Part shown: piece by piece, positions 42,194 through 50,178 of the stretch
Numbering within the stretch: position 1 is the first letter of the stretch
Layout: every line of letters starts with the position of its first letter
From: Burkholderia lata
Lineage (GTDB): Bacteria; Pseudomonadota; Gammaproteobacteria; Burkholderiales; Burkholderiaceae
Assembly: GCF_000012945.1 (NCBI RefSeq)
Contig: NC_007511.1
Coordinates: 248,001-312,000 of the forward strand
Direction of reading: 5' to 3'
Length of the DNA: 64,000 nucleotides
Translations under genes and position numbers: made by a program
The notes under the pieces: generated by a model
Database searches by the model: none
What the model saw: the letters and a program-made list of their open reading frames with translations, nothing else
What the model was told of the DNA's origin: nothing

Positions 42194-43402
42194 TTACTTG
42201 GAGCCTGCTTTCCAGCGCATACCCCAGCCGTAGGCACGATCCATTTCCTCGTGTCCGGGATGGAAGTCGACGCGACGCGAGACCTTGACGGCCCCGTTCA
42301 CGTTTTCAAGCAGGGCAATCGCGCACATGCCGTGGCGGCCTCCCTCCTCGTTCATGCGAACTTCGATTTCGGACTGGCCAGGCACGAAAATGGTTACAAC
42401 ACCATCAGTTGCCTTCCAGTTCGGAGCGCCGTCGTAGATGAACGCGAAAATCAGGATGCGTTCGATCTTGTTCCACTGTTGCCCGTTGATGCGAAGCCAC
42501 TCGCCATCGGCAACCGAGCCGGTACGGTCATCTCCCATCAGCTGGATGTAGGGTTCCTCCCGCAGATCGCCGAAACGCTTGCCGAGCGCCTGCACGGCCC
42601 CTTTGAGTCCGTCCTGCATTTCAAACAGGCAACCCAGGTCCAGGTCGATGGCATTGCGTTTTCCGAGGAAGCCGCCGAGCAGGCCACTCGTGCCCTGGTT
42701 CCAGTTCAGGTTCACCTTGATTTCACCGAAGCCGGCAGCGGTCTTCTCCAGACTGATGCTGGGGCGTGATTTGTCGAGCGTGATTTTGCTGAGCCGGATC
42801 GTGGACGTCGGCGCGCCAGACGGTACCGGTGCGGGCGCTGGCGCCGGTACGGGCGCCGGGGCCGGCGCGGGAGGAGTCTGCGTCGGGCTAGCGGAAGGCG
42901 CAGCAATGTCGACTCCGAAGTGCTTTGCCAGCGGCTCCAGGCCGCCGGCAAATCCTTGTGCGACACAGCGGAACTTCCACGCGTCCTGACGGCGGTAAAA
43001 CTCCCCGAGGATCAGCGCGGTCTCATTCATCCCGGCCGTCGGGATCCGCGCCTCGATCCCGCCCGTAACGGCCAGTGCCAGCATCGAAACGCGGTCGAAG
43101 GTCGCCTTGTTCTCATGGATGGTCGCGGTGAGCGCGACTTTCTCGACGGCAGGGTCGATCCGGGCGAGATCCACGGTGAACGTTGCCCGGCCGGCCGTCG
43201 TGGTGGTCAACTGAACCGCGCCACCCAGGACACTGGTTTGGCCGTAGAAGCACATGTCGCCATCGCCTCGGACTTTCGCGACAGAGGTGAGCGCGAATGC
43301 AGAGATATCGATCTCCGCGCCTGGAATCGGCGCGTAGTTGATGTCCACACGCAATTGGCCGGTGGCAACCGGCGCATTGCCGCCAGGTACCAGCGTCGTC
43401 AT
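42194..43402 (-). CDS. terA: TerA: two TerD-like domains joined by a Pro-Ala linker
   Basis: This 402-residue protein is longer than typical TerA. The first TerD-like domain runs from ATGQLRVDINYAPIPGAEIDISAFALTSVAKVRGDGDMCFYGQ to CVAQGFAGGLEPLAKHFGV (about residue 170). A linker rich in alternating Pro and Ala follows (about 171-210). The second domain has ISLEKTAAGFGEIKVNLNWNQGTSGLLGGFLGKRNAIDLDLGCLFEMQDGLKGAVQALG and the metal-site GDDRTG. It ends HPGHEEMDRAYGWGMRWKAGSK. Its start overlaps the end of terZ (ATGA), indicating translational coupling. Confidence 0.9.
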   Translation of the reverse strand: MTTLVPGGNAPVATGQLRVDINYAPIPGAEIDISAFALTSVAKVRGDGDMCFYGQTSVLGGAVQLTTTTAGRATFTVDLARIDPAVEKVALTATIHENKATFDRVSMLALAVTGGIEARIPTAGMNETALILGEFYRRQDAWKFRCVAQGFAGGLEPLAKHFGVDIAAPSASPTQTPPAPAPAPVPAPAPAPVPSGAPTSTIRLSKITLDKSRPSISLEKTAAGFGEIKVNLNWNQGTSGLLGGFLGKRNAIDLDLGCLFEMQDGLKGAVQALGKRFGDLREEPYIQLMGDDRTGSVADGEWLRINGQQWNKIERILIFAFIYDGAPNWKATDGVVTIFVPGQSEIEVRMNEEGGRHGMCAIALLENVNGAVKVSRRVDFHPGHEEMDRAYGWGMRWKAGSK

Positions 43403-43992
43403 GCTCGCACCGCCTGAATCGCCAGATTGACGAGATCGTCCGCGGTGCGGCCGTGGGTGGACTGGCCGATCGCCTTGAATTCCCAGCCGCCGCCGCCACG
43501 GCTGAGGCTAGCCATGACGACACCGGTGTGGCGACCTTTCTCCGCCAGGTTGAAGCGCGCCAGCTCCTGGTTTTGGGAGTCGTCGAGGATGCGGCAGTAG
43601 GCGTTTTCGACCTGGTCGAACGTCTGGCCGCGGAAGCTGTTCACGGTGAACACCAGGTGCTGGATGGTGCCCGGCAGGCGCTGCAGGTCGACGTGGATGG
43701 TTTCGTCGTCGCCATCCCCTTCACCCGTCAGGTTATCGCCGGAGTGCTCGATGGCGCCGTCTTTGGATTCCAGTTGCCGGAACCAGACCAGATCGACGGA
43801 TTTCATGTCGCCGTCCAGCAGGATGCAGGATGCATCGAGGTCGATGTCGTTGCTGCCGCCACCCAGCATCTTCGAGAAGAAGCCACCGGACTTCACCGGG
43901 TCCCAACCCAGGCCGAGACTGATCGAGGTCAAGCCACGGCCCGCGGTTTTTTCCAACGAGATGCTCTGATTCTTGCTCAGGGTGAGTGCCAT
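43399..43992 (-). CDS. terZ: Tellurium resistance protein TerZ
   Basis: This 197-residue TerD-domain protein has the TerZ-type insertion: SLGLGWDPVKSGGFFSKMLGGGSNDIDLDASCILLDGDMKSVDLVWFRQLESKDGAIEHSGDNLTGEGDGDDETIHVDLQRLPGTIQHLVFTVNSF. Calcium ligands lie in DIDLDAS and GEGDGDDE. It is the first of the ter genes proper, 259 bases after the lyase-like gene of the enzyme module. That gap contains a GC-rich hairpin (around 44196-44215) and no recognisable gene. Confidence 0.92.
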   Translation of the reverse strand: MALTLSKNQSISLEKTAGRGLTSISLGLGWDPVKSGGFFSKMLGGGSNDIDLDASCILLDGDMKSVDLVWFRQLESKDGAIEHSGDNLTGEGDGDDETIHVDLQRLPGTIQHLVFTVNSFRGQTFDQVENAYCRILDDSQNQELARFNLAEKGRHTGVVMASLSRGGGGWEFKAIGQSTHGRTADDLVNLAIQAVRA

Positions 43993-44251
43993 CTTTACGC
44001 TCCTTGTTGATCTTCAGTGTTCAGTGTTCGTGCGAGGGATCGGACGGAATCACATTCCCCAGTCCCGGCTTTGCCAAACCGTGAACGGGATTGCCGCCAC
44101 ACGGGGAAAGAGTCGCCATGACGCGTCTTGCGCGACCGCCGCGAACGCGTGGTCCGGACGCAAGTTGCCGCTGCCGCTCGGCCGACATCGAGTCGGCGGA
44201 CAACCGTAGGTCGTGCTTCTTTTGGGCCAGCCTCACGCGTGTCCACGCTCA

Positions 44252-45202
44252 TCAGCCGGCCTCCGCCAGTCGGACGCCGTGCTCGCTGCTACTCGGGGCG
44301 GTGGGCCTCACTCCATGCCACTTGGCGCGTTCGAGGATGTTGACCGCCCACTTGTGGTGGGTTGCCGGCTCACACATCGCGTCGTTGTGCTTGAAAACGG
44401 CGGGGGCCGCATCGTTGACGATCAGCGTGGCGCAGTTGAAGTCCTCGAGGCTCACGCGCAGCGCCTCCTGGATGATGCGGATCTGGCTCGGGTGAATGGC
44501 CGTCTTCCCTACCAGGCCATGAGCGATGTCCAGTTCCAATTCCTCGTTCAGGAGATGGGGCGTGGCGAGTTGCTCGAATACGGGGGCGGTCAGGGCAAAG
44601 CCCTGAGCCCCCATGATTCCGGCAAGCATGGGGATCACGTAGCCGATGGGCGTGCTGTAGATCGTGGTGGCCGGATTGCGCCGCAGACCAAGACAACCCA
44701 TCAGGTCGTTGCCGCCGATTCGCAGCGCGATGATGCGTCGGTTCAGGTTGGCCTTCAGGGCCGAGCCAAGCTCGACCATTGCGCCCGGGTCATAAACGTC
44801 GGCCGTCTCCAGTGTGGGCATGAGGTACAGGTCAGGACGACTGACCGCGTTCTCCCACGACGACAGGGATTGCAGGGTCAACTTGGGTACGACGAACCCA
44901 TCGACGTGCTTCATCAGCGGCCAGTCGTTCAGCACCGCCGCCATCGCGGCATCGCGTGGCCGAACGAACAGCAACGGACCGGATTCGGCGCGCCCTCCCC
45001 GGGCATCGATATTCATGAGGAGCGCCTGCAGGTTCGCCAGTGCGCTTTCGACGTCGATTGCCGCCACCGCGTCTTCCAGACAGACCACCAGCGAGCGCAG
45101 CTCCGGGATCCTGGCGCCGGACACCACCTCCAGAATGTCGCTGCGGGTGGCCGGCATGTACAGAGTCGCCCCGAGGGCGAACGGAGAAATGGTTTTAATC
45201 AT
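44252..45202 (-). CDS. HpcH/HpaI-like (C-C bond lyase) TIM-barrel enzyme, ter-associated
   Basis: This 316-residue protein has the CitE/HpcH fold. It opens SPFALGATLYMPATRSDILEVVSGARIPELRSLVVCLEDAVAAIDVESALANLQALL, with the acidic metal site in CLEDAV. It continues LLFVRPRDAAMAAVL, GFVVPKL, LYLMPTLETADVYDP and IGGNDLMGCLGLRRN, and ends LVGKTAIHPSQIRIIQEALRVS. These match the lyase-like family found next to ter genes. The reaction is unknown; formation or cleavage of a C-C bond in a small metabolite is expected from the fold. It overlaps the next gene upstream by four bases, so the module is an operon. Confidence 0.85.
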   Translation of the reverse strand: MIKTISPFALGATLYMPATRSDILEVVSGARIPELRSLVVCLEDAVAAIDVESALANLQALLMNIDARGGRAESGPLLFVRPRDAAMAAVLNDWPLMKHVDGFVVPKLTLQSLSSWENAVSRPDLYLMPTLETADVYDPGAMVELGSALKANLNRRIIALRIGGNDLMGCLGLRRNPATTIYSTPIGYVIPMLAGIMGAQGFALTAPVFEQLATPHLLNEELELDIAHGLVGKTAIHPSQIRIIQEALRVSLEDFNCATLIVNDAAPAVFKHNDAMCEPATHHKWAVNILERAKWHGVRPTAPSSSEHGVRLAEAG

Positions 45203-46293
45203 TTCGCGTTCCGAATGATTGTTGCCGCGCGGTACGGACCCAGATCGGCGCCCGCTTCCTCTACCGTCACGCCCGCGCGTTCGGTGAGGTGCAGCAGCAA
45301 CTGAACGTCGCTGTCATTGCGGTCACGTACCAGGACGCGATCCGGCACACGGCGCAGGACCGCCCGGGTTGCCTCGGCGATACCCGGTTTCACGCGGTTC
45401 AGGTTGCCGATGTCGAAGCGGGTTGCCAACGCCGACACCACGTCGTCCGCGGACGCCTGGAGCGTCAGTCGCTGATCGTTGGTCCACGGAACGGCAGGAC
45501 GAGCGTTTGCCAGCGCCCGGCGTTCGGTGTCGATCCTGTCGATGAACTCGCGCGTGGCATCGTGTTCGCGCAGGTGTTCGTAGACCACGCAACCATGCAG
45601 GCCGCCTTGAGCCGGCCAGATGGTGCGGGACACCAGCCCGGACACGGTTGCACCGAGAATGCCGGACGGAATTGTCCAGTCTTGCGCGGAGGCAGCCAGC
45701 CATGCGCGGCCGCACGGATCTGCCAGAACCACGAGGCGCGGACCTTCAGGGAAGCGCGTGTCGCCCGCCAGGGTCCGTGCGAGTTCGCCGGAAATAGCAC
45801 CTTTGCCGGTCCAGCCATCTACGAAGACGATGTTTTCGGCGCCATGCAACCGGATGACGGCTTCCAGCGCAACCGTGTCGATCCCGCGATCGCGAATGAT
45901 GCTGATCCCGTAGTGGCGGGCGTCGCGCCCCATCTCCACGAGTGCCCGGCGCAGCAGCACGCCAAGCGGCAGGCCGGCGCGAACAAATGAGACCAGAGCG
46001 ATATCCGGCCCGGTGTAAGCGGCACTCAGCGCCATCGCGAGGGACTGCACATCCGAAGCCATGCGGGCACCGTTCTGCACCAGCGCGCGGGCGTAAAGGC
46101 GCTTGTGCACGTCGGTGGGCGCCTGCTCGAGGCCGATCATTTCCGAGTAGTGTTTTTGATTCGTCTGAATCAGACGCTCCTTCTCCTCGACGTCGGTGAC
46201 GCTCATCCGCACGTGTCGCAGAAGGAAGTGCACGTCTTCGGGAGCGTAGCTGCCGCTGCCGACGGTGTTCAGGCTCGCGAGGCGATTACCCAT
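45199..46293 (-). CDS. StiP-type (PRTase-like/cysteine protease-annotated) protein with C-terminal PELOTA domain
   Basis: This 364-residue protein starts MGNRLASLNTVGSGSYAPEDVHFLLRHVRMSVTDVEEKERLIQTNQKHYSEMIGLEQAPT. The core has SFVRAGLPLGVLLRRAL and IVFVDGWTGKGAISGELARTL, which look like phosphoribosyltransferase motifs. In databases this family carries the StiP cysteine-protease label. The last 80 residues (VLVRDRNDSDVQLLLHLTERAGVTVEEAGADLGPYRAATIIR) fit the PELOTA RNA-binding-like domain that accompanies ter systems. It overlaps both neighbours, so the genes are co-translated. The activity is unknown. Confidence 0.82.
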   Translation of the reverse strand: MGNRLASLNTVGSGSYAPEDVHFLLRHVRMSVTDVEEKERLIQTNQKHYSEMIGLEQAPTDVHKRLYARALVQNGARMASDVQSLAMALSAAYTGPDIALVSFVRAGLPLGVLLRRALVEMGRDARHYGISIIRDRGIDTVALEAVIRLHGAENIVFVDGWTGKGAISGELARTLAGDTRFPEGPRLVVLADPCGRAWLAASAQDWTIPSGILGATVSGLVSRTIWPAQGGLHGCVVYEHLREHDATREFIDRIDTERRALANARPAVPWTNDQRLTLQASADDVVSALATRFDIGNLNRVKPGIAEATRAVLRRVPDRVLVRDRNDSDVQLLLHLTERAGVTVEEAGADLGPYRAATIIRNAK

Positions 46294-47044
46294 GGATCGT
46301 CCCCGTCACCCAATTCGCAAGCTGGCTGCGCGCCGGTGTCGCCCACATGTGGCAGAGGTCCATGTACCCCAGATCGGTGATGCTGTCGCCGAAGCCCAGG
46401 ACCGGTCGCTCGCCGTGGATCTCACGGTCGCGGCGCAACCACTCGTGAACGGCCGCGCGCTTGGCCAGCCCCGTTGGCAGGAAGGCGAGGTTGTTGCCGT
46501 TCGCGTGAACGTGCATGCCGTCCAACATGCGCCGGGACCGGACTTCGGCCAGCACCTCGGCGAGCACCGAGTCGTCGGACTCGTTGTGCTTGACCACCAC
46601 GTAGTGGCGCAAGCCTTCTTCTTCCACCACCCAGCTGCGGAGCGCGTAGCCGAGCGCCCTGCCGATCCCCAGCGTGGCCTCGCTGAGTGCCGGCAGCCGG
46701 TCCTGAACGCTCCGGAGGGCCTCGACCATTTGCCCGTGCCAGCTTCGATCGAGCGATCCGTCGGGACGGAGCATGACGCCCCCATGCGAGCAGATTGCGC
46801 CTTCGGCGAAGGGAAGCATGACGCGGCCGTATGCCTCCACGCTGCGCGCGGTGACCGGAACGACGTCGGCGGTGGCCAGCAGCCACGTGATGAACGCGTG
46901 CTGGACCGGGTTCATGAAGCCGTTTGGCTGACCTTGCACGTCCAGCGTGGCCGTCGTTCGCGGGACGCCTTCCGCCATCTTGCGGGCGGTCTGGAACAGG
47001 GTGTCGTCGAGGTCGACGAATGCCAGGGGGCGATTACCGCTCAT
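46286..47044 (-). CDS. HAD-superfamily hydrolase, ter-associated
   Basis: This 252-residue phosphatase-like protein has motif I, PLAFVDLDDTLFQTARKM (DxDDT, nucleophile Asp), motif II VVPVTARSVEA, a cap-region Lys, and motif IV GFGDSITDLGYMDL. The C2-like cap spans roughly residues 85-200. It probably dephosphorylates the product of the neighbouring phosphoribosyltransferase, which is inference from operon order. It overlaps the PRTase gene by 11 bases and the StiP-PELOTA gene by 8. Confidence 0.87.
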   Translation of the reverse strand: MSGNRPLAFVDLDDTLFQTARKMAEGVPRTTATLDVQGQPNGFMNPVQHAFITWLLATADVVPVTARSVEAYGRVMLPFAEGAICSHGGVMLRPDGSLDRSWHGQMVEALRSVQDRLPALSEATLGIGRALGYALRSWVVEEEGLRHYVVVKHNESDDSVLAEVLAEVRSRRMLDGMHVHANGNNLAFLPTGLAKRAAVHEWLRRDREIHGERPVLGFGDSITDLGYMDLCHMWATPARSQLANWVTGTIHG

Positions 47045-48170
47045 CGACGATCACCTCGGCTTTCAGTGCCTCGACGAGCGCTGCAGGTAGTGCCTGAGCG
47101 GGCGTTTCCGTGCAGATCAGGACCCGGTCGAACTGGCCGGGCTTCACGTTGTAGAGGAAGTTCGGAATACAGAGGCCGTAGTTGTCGGGGAACGACAGCG
47201 CGTGCTCGATCGCGTGGCCCAGGGCGATGGGGGACCGGGTGGTCGAGCTGAAATGGACATCCGCGCCGGATCGCTCCAGGCGCTCCGCCAGCAGAAAGGG
47301 CCGCCAGACGAACTCGCCGGTACCGACGACAATGACTTTCTCGCCGGGCTGGACCTGAACGTCCGGCGCGAGCGTGTCGTCCACATCCCGAACGCCCAGG
47401 CGCCCCCAGTCATGGCGGGGCGAGAGAGGCCATGCGCTCATGGAAACGGCGCCGACGTTCGGCATATCCGGGAGGGGCGCGGACTGATCCTCGTGGAACC
47501 GGTAGGAGCCGGTCAGCAGCGATACCGCGGTGACCGGTTCCCCGATGGATTGACGAACAGTACCGGCAGTCCAGTCCGTCAGGACGCAGGTGACCACTCG
47601 CTCGACGTTGCTCAGACCTGCTTCGACCAGTGCGCGGTGCAGGTTCAGGAAGGTCTTGCCGGTGGAGGCTTCGTCATCCACCAGGACCAGCGATCGCGCC
47701 TTCAGCATCAGGTCACGAATCTCGGGATCGACCGGCACGTGGATCAGATGAGCGCTCGCATGGCTGTGTTCTTCGTCGAATCGAGCGAAGACTTCGGTAC
47801 CGAGCGGATGACGGGTACTGGTGAGGTACACGCTGTCGGGGCGGTCCGCACGATAGGCGCGGTGCACGCCGGCACCGAGACCCACGGCGGTTTCGGCCAT
47901 GCCGATCACCAGTACTGGTCCGGGCAGGTCCGCCGGAATTCCGGCAGCCAGGCGCTCGAAGCTGGCGGCCATGATCGACGGGCGCGCCGGGATGTGACGG
48001 CCCAGGACCTTGGATACGAAGAGGAAGGCTCGCTTGGGATTCCGGCGCTCTGCGAAACCGAACAGGTTCGCAGGAGGCAGGGCGGCGGCGTCGACTCTGA
48101 TCTCGAGCAACCCCCGCTTGAGTTGGGCGCGCAGGCACGTTGGTCCTACGTGGCTTTCCATGAACAGCAT
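47034..48170 (-). CDS. Phosphoribosyltransferase with C-terminal TRSP domain, ter-associated
   Basis: This 378-residue protein's N-terminal half is a type I PRTase. The PRPP loop is SLVLVDDEASTGKTFLNLHRAL at about residue 165, with GPVLVIGMAETAVGLGAGVHRAY and VYLTSTRHPLG before it. The C-terminal half starts near VIVVGTGEFVWRPFLLAERLERSGADVHFSSTTRSPIALGHAIEHAL and includes the eponymous TRSP residues. Both domains are known together in the ter-linked biosynthetic module. This is the first gene of the whole cluster, so the operon promoter lies just upstream. A second Met (MESHV) three codons in is an equally good start. Confidence 0.86.
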   Translation of the reverse strand: MLFMESHVGPTCLRAQLKRGLLEIRVDAAALPPANLFGFAERRNPKRAFLFVSKVLGRHIPARPSIMAASFERLAAGIPADLPGPVLVIGMAETAVGLGAGVHRAYRADRPDSVYLTSTRHPLGTEVFARFDEEHSHASAHLIHVPVDPEIRDLMLKARSLVLVDDEASTGKTFLNLHRALVEAGLSNVERVVTCVLTDWTAGTVRQSIGEPVTAVSLLTGSYRFHEDQSAPLPDMPNVGAVSMSAWPLSPRHDWGRLGVRDVDDTLAPDVQVQPGEKVIVVGTGEFVWRPFLLAERLERSGADVHFSSTTRSPIALGHAIEHALSFPDNYGLCIPNFLYNVKPGQFDRVLICTETPAQALPAALVEALKAEVIVDER

Positions 48171-48277
48171 CCTCGTTTGGCGTGGCTCGAAGATTCACGA
48201 GGACCGCCTGCGCCTGGTGCCCAGTCGTTCAGACTGTGTTCGCGCCGGGCGCCGGCACCCTCGGTCCGGTGTCCCGA

Positions 48278-48320
48278 AACCTTTCAAAATGAAATTGAAT
48301 CGTATCAAATTTGAAAGGTT
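48278..48320. promoter_or_regulatory. Long inverted repeat upstream of the ter operon
   Basis: AACCTTTCAAA (48278-48288) and its exact complement TTTGAAAGGTT (48310-48320) flank 21 bases. Those bases themselves hold TTGA and TCAA in inverted order. The region is AT-rich in a GC-rich setting and lies about 110 bases before the first ter-module gene. It fits a dimeric regulator site with two half-sites four turns apart, or a stem of 11 base pairs. No regulator gene is adjacent. Confidence 0.6.
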
Positions 48321-48468
48321 CGTGCGTGCACGCTTGTATCGATATCGCGAGGGCTTTAGTTTTTCGGTTTTGTCCGAGAGGAGGGGCTTTGTGGGCCTGG
48401 CGTGGCCTGATGACGGCGGTCAGCCGTTCGACCAAAGCCGATGCGGGGATCGCGGTCCCGTGAAAGCG

Positions 48469-48516
48469 GTGCGGAGGGGGAGAGGTGCGGAGGGGGAGAG
48501 GCGAGGAGGGGGAGAG
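48469..48516. repeat. Three tandem 16-bp purine-rich units
   Basis: GTGCGGAGGGGGAGAG occurs twice in perfect tandem (48469-48484 and 48485-48500). A third unit with two changes follows (48501-48516). Almost all bases of one strand are purines. It lies in non-coding DNA between the ter operon and gabD. Confidence 0.8.
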
Positions 48517-48556
48517 ATGACGCGGGCACGACGGAGAGGGACGCCGGCCCGCGTCG

Positions 48557-48611
48557 GACCGCCCGGTTCCGGCCGGGCGGTCAGGGCCTGTCACCGAAGT
48601 GCCAGGCCCTG
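48557..48611 (-). terminator. Double hairpin after gabD
   Basis: GACCGCCCGG-TTCCGG-CCGGGCGGTC (48557-48582) and CAGGGCCTG with CAGGCCCTG (48582-48611) lie immediately after the gabD stop codon. There is no T-run, but two stacked stems make a transcript end likely. Confidence 0.5.
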
Positions 48612-48616
48612 AACCG

Positions 48617-50086
48617 TCAGACGGCGAGGCAGAGGTACTTGATCACGACGTAGTCGTCGATACCGTAGTGCGAGCCTTCGCGGCCGAGGCCCGATTGCTT
48701 CACGCCACCGAACGGTGCGACTTCGTTCGAGATCAGGCCCGTGTTCACGCCGACCATCCCGTATTCGAGCGCTTCCGCCACCTTCCACACGCGGCCGATG
48801 TCGCGGCTGTAGAAGTACGCGGCGAGGCCGAACTCGGTGTCGTTCGCGAGGCGGATCACTTCGTCGTCGCTGCCGAACTTGAACAGCGGCGCGAGCGGCC
48901 CGAACGTCTCTTCCTTCGCGACCTTCATCGCCGGCGTGACACCCGTCAGCACGGTCGGCTCGAAGAAGCCGTGGCCGAGTGCGTGACGCTTGCCGCCCGT
49001 CACGACGGTCGCACCCTTCGCGAGCGCGTCCTCGATGTGTGCCTCGACCTTCAGCACGGCGGCTTCGTTGATCAGCGGACCTTGCGTGACGCCCGGCTCC
49101 GTACCGCGGCCCACCTTCAGCTGGCCGACGGCTGCCGCGAGCTTCTGCGCGAACTGGTCGTACACGGCTTCATGCACGTAGAAGCGGTTCGTGCACACGC
49201 AGGTCTGGCCGCTGTTGCGGTATTTCGACGCGATCGCGCCTTGCACGGCCGCGTCGAGATCCGCGTCGTCGAACACGATGAACGGTGCATTGCCGCCAAG
49301 CTCCAGCGACACCTTCTTGACCGTCGCCGCGCATTGCGACATCAGCAGGCGGCCGACCGGCGTCGAGCCGGTGAACGACAGCTTGCGCACGATCGGGTTC
49401 GACGTCATCTCGCCGCCGATCGCCTTCGGGTCGCCCGTGACGACGCTGAACACGCCCGCCGGCACGCCCGCGCGCTCGGCCAGCACGGCCATCGCGAGTG
49501 CGGAGAACGGCGTCGCCTCGGCCGGCTTCACGACGATCGGGCAGCCTGCGGCGAGTGCCGGGCCGACCTTGCGCGTGATCATCGCCGCCGGGAAGTTCCA
49601 CGGCGTGATCGCCGCGCACACGCCGATCGCTTCCTTCGTCACGACGATGCGCTTGTCGCTCGCCGGCGTCGGGATCGTGTCGCCGTACACGCGCTTGCCT
49701 TCTTCCGCGAACCATTCGAGGAACGATGCGGCATAGCCGATCTCGCCCTTCGCTTCGGCCAGCGACTTGCCCTGCTCGGTCGTCAGGATCAGCGCGAGGT
49801 CGTCGGCGTGTTCCATCATCAGGTCGTGCCACTTGCGCAGGACGACCGCGCGTTCCTTCGCGGTCTTCTTGCGCCATGCCGGCCATGCGGCGTTCGCGGC
49901 TTCGATCGCGTGACGCGTCTCGGCCGTGCCCATCGCCGGCACGGTGCCGAGGAGGCCGCCCGTCGCCGGGTTGCGGACTTCGAACGTCTCGCCGTTCGTC
50001 GCGCCTTGCCATTCGCCGTTGACGTACGCCTGCTGGCGGAACAGCGACGGGTCTTTCAGTGCCAGGGTTTCCTGAACAGTGCTCAT
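48617..50086 (-). CDS. gabD: NADP-dependent succinate-semialdehyde dehydrogenase
   Basis: This 489-residue cytoplasmic enzyme oxidises succinate semialdehyde from GABA breakdown to succinate. Motifs in order are PWNFPAAMITRKVGPALAAGCPIVVKPAEATPFSA (cofactor), FTGSTPVGRLLM, the general base Glu in VSLELGGNAPFIVF, and the catalytic Cys in NSGQTCVCTNRFYV with its neighbouring Cys (redox-switch type). It ends EVAPFGGVKQSGLGREGSHYGIDDYVVIKYLCL. The ATG start follows AGGTGA. It lies 92 bases after gabT on the same strand and forms the gab operon. Confidence 0.94.
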   Translation of the reverse strand: MSTVQETLALKDPSLFRQQAYVNGEWQGATNGETFEVRNPATGGLLGTVPAMGTAETRHAIEAANAAWPAWRKKTAKERAVVLRKWHDLMMEHADDLALILTTEQGKSLAEAKGEIGYAASFLEWFAEEGKRVYGDTIPTPASDKRIVVTKEAIGVCAAITPWNFPAAMITRKVGPALAAGCPIVVKPAEATPFSALAMAVLAERAGVPAGVFSVVTGDPKAIGGEMTSNPIVRKLSFTGSTPVGRLLMSQCAATVKKVSLELGGNAPFIVFDDADLDAAVQGAIASKYRNSGQTCVCTNRFYVHEAVYDQFAQKLAAAVGQLKVGRGTEPGVTQGPLINEAAVLKVEAHIEDALAKGATVVTGGKRHALGHGFFEPTVLTGVTPAMKVAKEETFGPLAPLFKFGSDDEVIRLANDTEFGLAAYFYSRDIGRVWKVAEALEYGMVGVNTGLISNEVAPFGGVKQSGLGREGSHYGIDDYVVIKYLCLAV

Positions 50087-50178
50087 ATGAATCACCTGCT
50101 TCGAATAGGACGGATGAAACGGCCGCCGCCGTCACGAAGACGGCGGCGGCGCATTCAGTTGATGAAGTCGACGGAAAC

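Larger units (their letters stand above)
48171..48616. promoter_or_regulatory. Non-coding region between the ter cluster and gabD
   Basis: These 446 bases have no gene. From the ter side they hold an AT-rich island with a long inverted repeat (48278-48320), then a purine-rich tandem repeat (48469-48516), and finally two hairpins after gabD (48557-48611). The ter operon promoter must lie in the left third. Confidence 0.6.
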
